Origin: an uncultured Hungatella sp.
GTDB lineage: Bacteria; Bacillota; Clostridia; Lachnospirales; Lachnospiraceae
Length of the DNA stretch: 64,000 bases
Assembly: GCA_949879795.1 (NCBI GenBank)
Contig: CATLBR010000007.1
Coordinates: 58,139 to 122,138, forward strand
Direction of reading: 5' to 3'
The notes below the pieces were generated by a model. That model ran no database searches. It worked only from the letters and a program-made list of their open reading frames with translations, and was not told where the DNA came from. Positions 7,073-14,801 of this stretch are shown here, in pieces; within the stretch, counting starts at the first letter, position 1; every line of letters begins with the position of its first letter. Both the position numbers and the translations under genes were made by a program.

Positions 7073-9384
7073 GACAATTCCTCCACGTGATCACTGCGCA
7101 GAGCCATGAGTTCCACCCTGTCCCCCCAGCGTCTGCGGATCTCCCGGGCGATCTCCTCCGTATATCCCGGCGCCGCGATGAAAATCACATCTGTCGGATC
7201 CTTCTCATATTCCTCCGGCGCCACGATGGGCAGATGAGAGGCAGGGGCAAACCGTCCCTGCTTAAACGGGGCAGAGTCCAGGATATACCTGGCATATTCC
7301 TTCAACGCCGTTGTTGCCGCCAGTGTAAAACCCTGGTGCCCCGCTCCCCACACGGCCAGTGTCTTGCCCCGGTCTGCCAGCTTCCTGCAAAGACTCTCTA
7401 TCTCTCCCGGGATATCTTCAAGGCTGGCCCTCAGGCCGCTGACATCCAACGCCGCCGGCCGTCCTGCACCTTTTCTCATATCTGCCGTCTCCCTGTTCAC
7501 CGACGGCGCCGCCTCTCCTGCGGGCAGATCTTCCGGTGCTCCTGCCTTCGCCTTTTCTCCCCCCGATGTTCTTCTGACAATCACCGACAGGGTATCCCGG
7601 TTCACCAGTTCCTCCTCCAGAACCCGGAATCCGTGGCTCTCCAGCAGGTATCTCAACGTGTCAAACGTATAGTAGGCGATGTGATCCCGAATCAGTTCAT
7701 AGTATCCGTCATACCTGAGAATATACTCCAGGCTGGGAACCGTGATAAGCCCCATGCCCTCCTCTGTCAGATTATTCCTGATACAGTCCAGCATAACCCC
7801 CGGCTCCGGCTGATGCTCCAGAAAATTGAAAGACAGAAACACATCATAAGGCCCGTCGTCTCCAAGGACCGTGTCTGCCTTCTCCGTGAACCCCTCAGTC
7901 ACCTTCATCCCCAGAGCTGCCGCCTTCTCCGCCAGCTCTTTCCTGTGTTCCACCCCGTAGGCTTTCACGGGAAATCCTGCGAGCATCTTCAGAAATTCTC
8001 CCTGGCCGCATCCGACCTCCAGAAACTTTTTCCCCTCCAGGCCGTAGGTCTCTATGAGATGCCTGTACTGTCTGGTCCGCAGTTCTTCCATGGTAGTGGA
8101 ATACCCGCCCGACCGAATCACGTCCCTGTAGTAGGCTACCGGCGGGCAGTCAAACTGTACCAGGCCGCACCCGGAACACTGATGAAGGTTCAAGGTGATC
8201 CCCCTGTCTGCCTCCACCTCCTCTGCCCCCGGGATGTCCTGGGCCGAGGCAGGCATGTTCCCAAACTCCATCAGCCGGGTTCCCTCAAGGCGACGGCCGC
8301 ACAAGATACACCTGCATCTGCGGCTTCCACCGTCTTTTATGTGAATCATACGCTTTATTCCCTCTTCAAATGATATTTCCTGCTTCCACCCGGTCTGCCG
8401 CTGAAATTTCCCAATGTCCGGAATCAGATTGGCAGGTCCCTCCGCATTGGGGGACAGTCTTCCGTAGACGCGGCTTCCCTGCCTTCCGCACAGCTGATAC
8501 ATCTGCTCCACATACTCCCTGAGCACCCTGGTACTGCCTTCATCTCCTGCCAAGTTGTAGATCCCGTCGTCCTCCGGGGGAAGACTGCACAGTGCCAGGG
8601 ACAAAAGCCCTCTCACCAGATCGTCTATATAGAGAAAATTCCACAGCTGGGTACACGCTCCCAGCTCCATCCTGCCTCCAGCCAGAAATGTGTCCAGACA
8701 GGTGTTCACCAGAGACCAGGGATGGTCCCCCGGCCCGTAGACGCTGAAAATCCGGGTGTGAATATACTCCATGTTCCACTCACCCTGCTGCCTCCAGAGA
8801 CTGCACAATCTCCGTGCCTCACGGCCGAAGTCCACCTTTGCCTTCCCGTACTCCGACACAGGGCGGCACTCCATATCTTCCCTCATGGCCGTTTCGCAGA
8901 TACCGTACTCCGCCTGGGAACCGCTGAATACAAACCGGCGGCACCTCAGACTTCTGGCTCCCATGAGAGCCTTGATGCCGTCCTCCACGTTTTTCCGCTG
9001 TACATCTGCCTTCTGGCGGTTGCTGCTCCCCGAGCCGTCCCACCCGAAATGAAAAAACACATGGCACGGCTCTTCTATCCTGTCTCCTATCCTGTCCAGC
9101 TCCTCCAGCTCCATTTCAATAATTCTCGCTGGAATCCCATCCAGAACTCTTCTGTTGGCTGAACCGGGACGCACCACCCCGTAGACTCTCCAGCCCCTGC
9201 GGACCATCTCTCTGACCAGAGCCGCCCCCAGAAAGCTGGTGGCCCCCGTGACTACCGCGCAAAGCTGTCTTTCCTGCTCCACTGCCCTCTCTCCTGTTCT
9301 CATTTCCTGATCTCCGCCTGACATCTTTCGCTCTGCTCTCTCACTTTCAAATTTCTTTCCGATATATTTTGTCTGCCCTCTCAC
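7069..9384 (-). CDS. Sugar epimerase/reductase fused to C-methyltransferase
   Basis: 771-residue fusion. The N-terminal half (about residues 40-350) is an extended SDR: VVTGATSFLGAAL is the NAD(P) loop, SGSQAEYG carries the catalytic Ser, and SEYGKAK gives the Tyr-x-x-x-Lys pair. The C-terminal half resembles sugar C-methyltransferases such as TylC3 and NovU. It has a zinc-binding region with CILCGR and CSGCGL, then a class I SAM fold (LEVGCGQGEFL), then a C-terminal Rossmann-like domain (LAVWGAGHQGF) typical of Methyltransf_14. The frame opens at a GTG overlapping the upstream stop; ATG codons at 9324 and 9303 are alternatives because the SDR fold begins only around residue 40. Such methyltransferases put a methyl branch on a keto-deoxysugar. 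The fused SDR would reduce or epimerise the product. Confidence 0.8.
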   Translation of the reverse strand: MRGQTKYIGKKFESERAERKMSGGDQEMRTGERAVEQERQLCAVVTGATSFLGAALVREMVRRGWRVYGVVRPGSANRRVLDGIPARIIEMELEELDRIGDRIEEPCHVFFHFGWDGSGSSNRQKADVQRKNVEDGIKALMGARSLRCRRFVFSGSQAEYGICETAMREDMECRPVSEYGKAKVDFGREARRLCSLWRQQGEWNMEYIHTRIFSVYGPGDHPWSLVNTCLDTFLAGGRMELGACTQLWNFLYIDDLVRGLLSLALCSLPPEDDGIYNLAGDEGSTRVLREYVEQMYQLCGRQGSRVYGRLSPNAEGPANLIPDIGKFQRQTGWKQEISFEEGIKRMIHIKDGGSRRCRCILCGRRLEGTRLMEFGNMPASAQDIPGAEEVEADRGITLNLHQCSGCGLVQFDCPPVAYYRDVIRSGGYSTTMEELRTRQYRHLIETYGLEGKKFLEVGCGQGEFLKMLAGFPVKAYGVEHRKELAEKAAALGMKVTEGFTEKADTVLGDDGPYDVFLSFNFLEHQPEPGVMLDCIRNNLTEEGMGLITVPSLEYILRYDGYYELIRDHIAYYTFDTLRYLLESHGFRVLEEELVNRDTLSVIVRRTSGGEKAKAGAPEDLPAGEAAPSVNRETADMRKGAGRPAALDVSGLRASLEDIPGEIESLCRKLADRGKTLAVWGAGHQGFTLAATTALKEYARYILDSAPFKQGRFAPASHLPIVAPEEYEKDPTDVIFIAAPGYTEEIAREIRRRWGDRVELMALRSDHVEELS

Positions 9385-11243
9385 TCCCGGATTCTGGGAA
9401 TCAGCATATTCCTGTCCATCTCCTCCTCCGGCAAGAACGGGAACATGTCCTCCAAGGGCGGAGACACCATGGTTCCGTCCGGCAGCCTCTTTGCCGCCGA
9501 CTTGGGCTCAAAATTCTGATCCACGGTCACAAAAACCTCGCAGACAGCCGGCCCTCTCTCCGCCAGTGTCCTCTCTATGGCAGCTCCCAGTTCACTGTTG
9601 GTGCGGGCGTTGGTGTAGGGATACCCGTAGGCCCAGGCCAGTTTCTCCATGGACGGGAAGCTGAGATCCCCGCTGTCCCCGCCGATACCCACCAGCGGCT
9701 CCCCGAAGAAATTCTTCTGGGTCTGGCGGATGGAGTGATAACCGTTGTTGTTGATAAGAAATATTTTCACAGGCAGCTGATGGTGGATGATAGTCTGCAG
9801 TTCCTGAATATTCATCTGAATGCTCCCGTCGCCTGTCAGCAGAATGATATCCCGCCCGGGCTCCGCCATAGACGCGCCGATAGCTGCTGGAAGGTCATAG
9901 CCCATGGAGGCCACCGCGGAATTACTGATAAAACGCTGCCCTCTCTTTATAATGTAGGCATGTCCGCCTGCCACACAGGCAGAACCGTTGCCCACCACCG
10001 TGATCTGATTCTCCGGCAGGCGGGAACTCAGCTCCTTGACCATGGCATAGACATTGGCCGCTCTGGTGTCGTCCGTCTCCAGATGCCCGGGCTGCACCAC
10101 CGGGTATTTCTCCTTCCACATCCTGCAGGTTTCCACCCATGTCATCCCCTCCAGCCCGGCTCCGCCGCCGAACACAGGGATCCCCTGCTCCCGGTCTATA
10201 ACACGTTCCAGCGCCTCCAGCAGATCCCCAGCGTCGGCGTGCACCGCCATGTCCACACGGACGCTGGGTTTTTTCAGTTCCTCTTCATCGATATCGTTGA
10301 CAATGGTGTACGCCGCCCTGGCCCACGTGTGATAATTATACCCAACCTGACGGATGCTCAGGCGACTGCCCACAGAAAATACCAGGTCGCTGTTCTGGAC
10401 GGCAAAATTCCCTGCCCGATCTCCCATGCCTCCTGCTCTGCCCACGTAGAGAGGGTCGTCGTCAGGCATCAGATCCTGACTGTTCCACCCGGTAACCACC
10501 GGAATTCCCAGCTTTCTCACCACCCGCTCAAACACAGGGTAGGCCCCTGCGATACGGATGCCGTTGCCTCCGTTGAGAATCGGCCGCGAGGCTCGGCGGA
10601 TCTTATCCAGGATCTCCCTGGCAGTCTCATCGCTCACCTTTCCCGGCAGCCTCTGTCCTTCCTGCCCCGCCTCAAACGCCTCAGGGTCAAACCCCTCCAG
10701 CTGATCCGGATCAATATATGCCCCCTGGACATTCAGCGGAATGTCCAGCCACGCCGGCCCCGGCCTTCCCGACTGAGCCACATAGACAGCTCTCTCCAGG
10801 CAGTACCGGATCCTCATGGGATCCGTCACCATCTCACTGTACTTTGTCATGCAGCCCACGGCCTTCACGATGTCAAACTCCTGATCTCCCATGGCCCGGA
10901 TCCCCACTCCCGACCACCTGGCCGTAGTGTCATACCGCACCTGTCCCGATAAAATCAGCATGGGGATGGAGTCCAGCCAGCCTCCCAGCACACCTGTGAT
11001 GGCGTTGGTCCCCCCTGGCCCCGTGGTCACACACAGAACGGCAAGCCGGTTGTGAATTCTGGCATAGCACTCCGCCGCCATGGCACAGGCCTGCTCATGG
11101 TGTTGATACAGACAATGCAGTTCCTCTCTGTGCCCCAGAGCGTCGTTTAAATGCATGGCTCCGCCCCCTGTCACCGTAAACACCTGGGTAATGCCCTGTT
11201 CTGCCAGAACCTGGGCAATGTAATCAGAAACTTTTATCTTCAT
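9381..11243 (-). CDS. Thiamine diphosphate-dependent enzyme, acetolactate-synthase-like
   Basis: 620-residue ThDP enzyme of the acetohydroxyacid synthase superfamily. The N-terminal Pyr domain carries the activating Glu in YQHHEQACAMAA. The central domain follows, and the C-terminal PP domain has the ThDP/Mg motif LTGDGSIQMN ending in INNNGY. The start at the ATG at 11243 is set by GGAGCGG nine bases upstream; an in-frame ATG at 11291 lacks a site. It is first in an operon of nucleotide-sugar and glycosyltransferase genes, not near ilv genes. Homologues in glycan loci (YerE in Yersinia) transfer an acetyl unit from pyruvate onto a 4-keto sugar. That role is an inference from context here. Confidence 0.8.
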   Translation of the reverse strand: MKIKVSDYIAQVLAEQGITQVFTVTGGGAMHLNDALGHREELHCLYQHHEQACAMAAECYARIHNRLAVLCVTTGPGGTNAITGVLGGWLDSIPMLILSGQVRYDTTARWSGVGIRAMGDQEFDIVKAVGCMTKYSEMVTDPMRIRYCLERAVYVAQSGRPGPAWLDIPLNVQGAYIDPDQLEGFDPEAFEAGQEGQRLPGKVSDETAREILDKIRRASRPILNGGNGIRIAGAYPVFERVVRKLGIPVVTGWNSQDLMPDDDPLYVGRAGGMGDRAGNFAVQNSDLVFSVGSRLSIRQVGYNYHTWARAAYTIVNDIDEEELKKPSVRVDMAVHADAGDLLEALERVIDREQGIPVFGGGAGLEGMTWVETCRMWKEKYPVVQPGHLETDDTRAANVYAMVKELSSRLPENQITVVGNGSACVAGGHAYIIKRGQRFISNSAVASMGYDLPAAIGASMAEPGRDIILLTGDGSIQMNIQELQTIIHHQLPVKIFLINNNGYHSIRQTQKNFFGEPLVGIGGDSGDLSFPSMEKLAWAYGYPYTNARTNSELGAAIERTLAERGPAVCEVFVTVDQNFEPKSAAKRLPDGTMVSPPLEDMFPFLPEEEMDRNMLIPRIRE

Positions 11244-11463
11244 AGATCTCACCGCTCCTTTTTTATTTTTTCCGTCTTGTACATGTTTCACATCACAGTT
11301 ATGTGTGATTTCCTGCTTTTCACACCTGCCAACAGGAAAATCACAATTTTTTTACAGGGGGATTCCACCCTCCCGTCAGCCTCCTGCCAGGCAGAATCCA
11401 TCGAAAAAGCCCGTGTTTTAAGACATTTTCTTAAGATTTCTCCCTGTGCCGCATATTTTCATA

Positions 11464-11491
11464 AGTATACCACAAATGCCAGCACTATAAA
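11464..11491 (-). promoter_or_regulatory. Promoter of the ThDP enzyme operon
   Basis: TTTATA (11486-11491) and TATACT (11464-11469) on the minus strand with a 16-base spacer and an extended TGG before the -10 box. This gives a leader of about 215 bases containing a possible GGATTC/GAATCC stem. The 11244-11617 gap holds this and the oppositely directed promoter of the wall-binding gene; I see no gene in it. Confidence 0.5.
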
Positions 11492-11531
11492 AGTCTTTTT
11501 AAATCCTCCCAGTTCTTCCACCAACCTGCAC

Positions 11532-11560
11532 TTTCGCGGGAGACCCCTGTGGGTTATAAT
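11532..11560 (+). promoter_or_regulatory. Promoter of the wall-binding protein gene
   Basis: A perfect TATAAT at 11555-11560 with a weak -35 (TTTCGC, 11532-11537) 17 bases upstream; the gene starts 58 bases downstream. Confidence 0.45.
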
Positions 11561-11617
11561 GCAGGAGTAATGCAGATATGGATTTTCACCAACCACAAAA
11601 AAGGAGAGAATCGATTT

Positions 11618-12967
11618 ATGAAGAAACAAATCAAATGGACCGCAGCCTTTTCAACCGCAGCTATGATCACTGCCTTTGCCCCTGTCTTTGCCGCCCCTGT
11701 CATGGCAGCCTCCCAGGAAGGATGGATCGAGAGCGACGGCACATGGATGTTCTACGACTCAGACGGCTACGCCCTCACCGATTCCTGGAAGAAGCAGGAC
11801 GGAAACTGGTACTACCTGGACGAGGACGGACAGCTGACCTTTGACAGCCAGATCGACGAGTACTATGTGGGGACAGACGGAAAGAGAGTCTACAATCAGT
11901 GGGTAAAGGTTGCCAATGAAGACAGCTGGAGTTCCGAGGATCCCGAGTTCTACTGGTATTATTACGGAAAAGACGGCAAATCCCTGGTTTCCAGATTCAA
12001 AACCATTGATGATAAAGAATACTACTTTGATGCCGACGGCCGCATGGTCACAGGACTGGTTCAGATTGACCAGGACACCTACTACTTCGGCAAGGACGAT
12101 GACGGCGTCATGAAAAAAGGTTGGATTCAGATGGAAAATGAAGACGACTACGGCGACGGCGAGTCATACTGGTGCTATTTCACCTCTGAGGGAAAAATGG
12201 TGGAGAATGAGATCGACAAGAAGATCAGCGGCAGCTACTACACCTTTGTAGACGGCAAGATGCAGACAGGCTGGTTCAAGATGCCTGCCCAGGCCGACGG
12301 CGAGAACGCTACCGCTTCCAACGCGGATGCCGAGAAGAAATCCGTGCAGCCGTCTGCGGCCGGGTATCAGTTCTATGACGAGGACGGCAAACGTGCTTCC
12401 GGCTGGAGAACCATCGAAGGAATCTCCGGACTCAGCGAAGAAGGGGAACTGTACAATTTCTATTTCAAAAACGGTCAGCCGCACTTTGCCCAGACCGGCA
12501 TCCAGGTATTTAACGCTGGCTCCGATAAATACGGCTTCAACACTAAAGGCGAGATGCAGACAGGGCTTCAGTCTGTAACCTTGGAGGACGGCACTACCGC
12601 CAACTTCTATTTCGGCACGGACGGTGTCATGAGAACCGGCAAGCAGTCCATCTTCAACGAGGATGACGGCGTCACCCAGACCTGGTTCTTCCACACCGAG
12701 GGCGCACAGAGGGGACAGGGCTTCCATGGAATCCGCGACAACGCGATCTACGAGAACGGTCTGCGCAGACAGGCAGACTCCGACTCACGCTACGCAGCTG
12801 TCCAGTTTGAAGGGAAAAACTATCTGGTAAATGCTTCCGGCACCATCCAGAAAGCCTCTGCCTCTTCAAAGTCCAGCTCCCGCCCGGACCTTGGCAAAGG
12901 ATTCCGCGATCTGAAAGATGCCAACGAAACCATCTGGACCGTGGATGTAAACGGCAATATCCAATAA
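11618..12967 (+). CDS. Secreted cell-wall-binding repeat protein
   Basis: 449-residue exported protein. The start at 11618 follows AAGGAGA and begins with a signal peptide (MKKQIKW, hydrophobic core, cleavage likely after VMAA). The remainder consists almost wholly of choline-binding-type repeats with the pattern GW...DG.WYY.D.DG....W: for example GWIESDGTWMFYD, DGNWYYLDEDG, TYYFGKDDDGVMKKGW and EYYFDADGRM. Aromatic and Gly-Asp-Gly spacing match CW_binding_1/Choline_bind repeats, which bind choline or wall glycans. No catalytic domain is visible. The C terminus has a low-complexity Ser stretch and a final repeat ending NGNIQ. It is flanked by polysaccharide operons, so a role in attaching to the cell surface glycan is plausible. 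Three related genes lie in the window (14328, 60950, 62631). Confidence 0.85.
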   Translation: MKKQIKWTAAFSTAAMITAFAPVFAAPVMAASQEGWIESDGTWMFYDSDGYALTDSWKKQDGNWYYLDEDGQLTFDSQIDEYYVGTDGKRVYNQWVKVANEDSWSSEDPEFYWYYYGKDGKSLVSRFKTIDDKEYYFDADGRMVTGLVQIDQDTYYFGKDDDGVMKKGWIQMENEDDYGDGESYWCYFTSEGKMVENEIDKKISGSYYTFVDGKMQTGWFKMPAQADGENATASNADAEKKSVQPSAAGYQFYDEDGKRASGWRTIEGISGLSEEGELYNFYFKNGQPHFAQTGIQVFNAGSDKYGFNTKGEMQTGLQSVTLEDGTTANFYFGTDGVMRTGKQSIFNEDDGVTQTWFFHTEGAQRGQGFHGIRDNAIYENGLRRQADSDSRYAAVQFEGKNYLVNASGTIQKASASSKSSSRPDLGKGFRDLKDANETIWTVDVNGNIQ

Positions 12968-13008
12968 ACACCGAATTCACAATTAAACACTTTATCATTC
13001 ATCCGTTC

Positions 13009-13045
13009 AAAAACTGCCCAACAGGAATATTTGGGCAGTTTTTTT
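13009..13045 (+). terminator. Rho-independent terminator
   Basis: AAAACTGCCCA and TGGGCAGTTTTTTT form a stem with a T run, 42 bases after the wall-binding gene. The rest of 12968-13300 is A+T rich with no gene that I can support. Confidence 0.85.
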
Positions 13046-13300
13046 CATATATTCTGTTACAAATCCCCTTATTCTCCGTTTATATAAGGTCAGGTATGCT
13101 TCGGTATATGCCGTTTATGTGCTCTCAGCCGCTTCTTGTGCCTGATTTCAAAAAATACTTTGCCCACTGAGCATACATCTTTAGACACTCATAGATGACT
13201 TATCCATTGACTATATTTCCATACATCCGGGGGAGACAGCTGCAGCACCAGATACAGAACAGATTCCGAGAGTGCAAATATACATATGGAGGATTTTATT

Positions 13301-13729
13301 ATGAGAGAATTATCGGTTTTTTACTGTAACAAATGCGGATTCTATGGTTACTATCAGCTTCCCAAAAATGCTGTCTGCCATAAATGTTCCTGTGCCATGA
13401 CTCGTCTGGATATGACACACCAGAAGTTTGTCGGCTTAAGCTATGAGGAACGGGACCGCCTGCTTGCAGCAAAGATGATCGAATCAGCACCCTCCCTTGC
13501 CTGCCGAATCACCGCTCCTGAAAAGCTGTACCGTCAAAGAAAACTCGTGGGTGCTCTGACACAAAGGATACTGGAGTTAGAAAAAGAAGTGGATCAACTG
13601 AATGAAACTATCGAGTGGATGCATACAACTATATGGAATGCCGTGCGCCAAAGGCAGGAACTGAAGGAGGAAATTCAGTTTTTAAAGGAATCCTCCGGTC
13701 CCGATCAGCCCGCCGCCACCGACATCTGA
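13301..13729 (+). CDS. Zinc-ribbon and coiled-coil protein of unknown function
   Basis: 142-residue cytoplasmic protein that I cannot assign to a named family. It starts at the ATG at 13301, eight bases after GGAGG; the ATG at 13286 overlaps that site. The N terminus has CNKCG and CHKCSC, two Cys-x-x-Cys pairs 16 residues apart, suggesting one zinc ribbon. Residues about 80-130 form a predicted coiled coil (LTQRILELEKEVDQLNETI and following heptads). A shared hairpin separates it from a convergent 50-residue coiled-coil gene. It could be a small regulator or adaptor. Confidence 0.7.
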   Translation: MRELSVFYCNKCGFYGYYQLPKNAVCHKCSCAMTRLDMTHQKFVGLSYEERDRLLAAKMIESAPSLACRITAPEKLYRQRKLVGALTQRILELEKEVDQLNETIEWMHTTIWNAVRQRQELKEEIQFLKESSGPDQPAATDI

Positions 13730-13747
13730 TATAAAAATATAGTGGGA

Positions 13748-13772
13748 AGTGGGGAACCGGCAGTTCCCCACT
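13748..13772. terminator. Hairpin between convergent genes
   Basis: AGTGGGGAAC and GTTCCCCACT with a five-base loop lie between the stops of the genes ending at 13729 (+) and 13779 (-). A T-rich tract follows only in the minus direction, so it probably terminates the minus gene best. Confidence 0.7.
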
Positions 13773-13778
13773 CTTGAC

Positions 13779-13931
13779 TTATACTGTCTCTTTCCCACCT
13801 GAAACATAGCGGAGAATCAAACGGTTCAATGTCACGTTCATCTGATCTACAATATTCTGCAGCATGTCATTGTCGTTCTTCAGCCGGTCATTCTCTAACT
13901 TCAATTTGGAGATAATGTCTGCTTCACTCAT
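13779..13931 (-). CDS. Small coiled-coil protein, 50 residues
   Basis: A short gene with a strong ribosome binding site (GAGGAGG, seven bases before the ATG at 13931). The product begins MSEADIISKLKLEND, is acidic and basic in turn, and has heptad-like Leu/Ile/Met spacing through residue 40 (NDMLQNIVDQMNVTLNRLIL). No Cys, signal peptide or membrane segment. It converges with the zinc-ribbon/coiled-coil gene, which suggests that the two products might pair through their coils. Function unknown. Confidence 0.65.
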   Translation of the reverse strand: MSEADIISKLKLENDRLKNDNDMLQNIVDQMNVTLNRLILRYVSGGKETV

Positions 13932-14327
13932 CTTGTTGCCTCCTCTTTTCTAGAATGCCTTAACTATACATTATTTCCATATTTTTGGAAAGTACATTCA
14001 AACGCAGGATTCGACAAAGCTGTCGTCCCAAGAAAACAGGCTGCATTTCCATTTTTTAAGTTCTTCTTTTTTCTCACTATATATGCTGCCGCCTGTCGGT
14101 TCCACCCACTATCTGTGGTTATTCATCTCTGCAGCGGCAGTCTGTATCCCATGTCGAAATCTGTCGCATAAAAATTTTCACCGCACAAAAAAAATTACAA
14201 TTGTATTCTGGAATCAGTAAGAAACTTGTACCTAAATCGTAAGATTTAATAGTGGTTTTTTACTGGAAAACCTATATTCCATGTGTTATAATATAGCTGA
14301 TTAAAAAGAGAAGGAGGTTGTGATAGC
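13932..14327. other. Intergenic region with divergent promoters
   Basis: Holds the upstream regions of the 50-residue gene (-) and the small wall-binding gene (+). A TATAAT at 14287-14292 lies 36 bases before the plus-strand start; no good -35 was seen. A CTGCCGC/GCGGCAG inverted repeat lies near 14090-14145. No gene found. Confidence 0.4.
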
Positions 14328-14648
14328 ATGCATAGAAGAAAATTTTCCGTAATCGCACTTTCCTTCCTGTTGATGCTTTTGTCCGCGTCACCTGCCTGGG
14401 CAGGCACATGGACGGAACACGATGACGGCACATGGACTTATCTGAACGATGACGGTGAAAGCGTTGTCGGATGGATTGAAGATGGGGAAGATCAGTACTA
14501 TCTTGACAAGGACGGCAACAAGATTACCGGATGGTTCAAAGAAAAGGGATGCTGGTATTACTTTGATGAGGACGGCATCATGGCATCAGATACCTGGATT
14601 GACAATTATTATGTAAATTCAGAGGGCAAGTGGAAGGGTACAAGATGA
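14328..14648 (+). CDS. Small secreted wall-binding repeat protein
   Basis: 106-residue exported protein. A clear AGGAGGT precedes the ATG at 14328. A signal peptide (MHRRKFSVIALSFLLMLL, cleavage likely after SPAWA) is followed by three to four choline-binding-type repeats: TWTEHDDGTWTYLNDDG, GWIEDGEDQYYLDKDG, GWFKEKGCWYYFDEDG and DTWIDNYYVNSEG. No other domain is present, so it is little more than an exported binding module. It may be a free wall ligand, or a truncated relative of the larger repeat proteins at 11618 and 60950. Confidence 0.85.
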   Translation: MHRRKFSVIALSFLLMLLSASPAWAGTWTEHDDGTWTYLNDDGESVVGWIEDGEDQYYLDKDGNKITGWFKEKGCWYYFDEDGIMASDTWIDNYYVNSEGKWKGTR

Positions 14649-14657
14649 TCTTTACCA

Positions 14658-14689
14658 GGAGAGATATGGCGCTGCTGTATCTCTTTTTT
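14658..14689 (+). terminator. Rho-independent terminator
   Basis: AGAGATA and TATCTCTTTTTT with an 11-base loop, 10 bases after the small wall-binding gene. Confidence 0.75.
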
Positions 14690-14735
14690 GGTGCTCAGCG
14701 CCGAGCAAAGAATTGGCCCGATCCTGCCCGACGAC

Positions 14736-14781
14736 AAAAATACAGGTCTCACAGACATCAATCAGTGAGACCTGTATTTTT
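14736..14781. terminator. Bidirectional terminator
   Basis: AAAAATACAGGTCTCAC and GTGAGACCTGTATTTTT form a perfect 17-base stem with A and T runs on both sides, between the gene ending at 14648 (+) and the Wzz-like gene ending at 14802 (-). Confidence 0.9.
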
Positions 14782-14801
14782 ACCGCACAAGAAAAGCGGA
14801 A

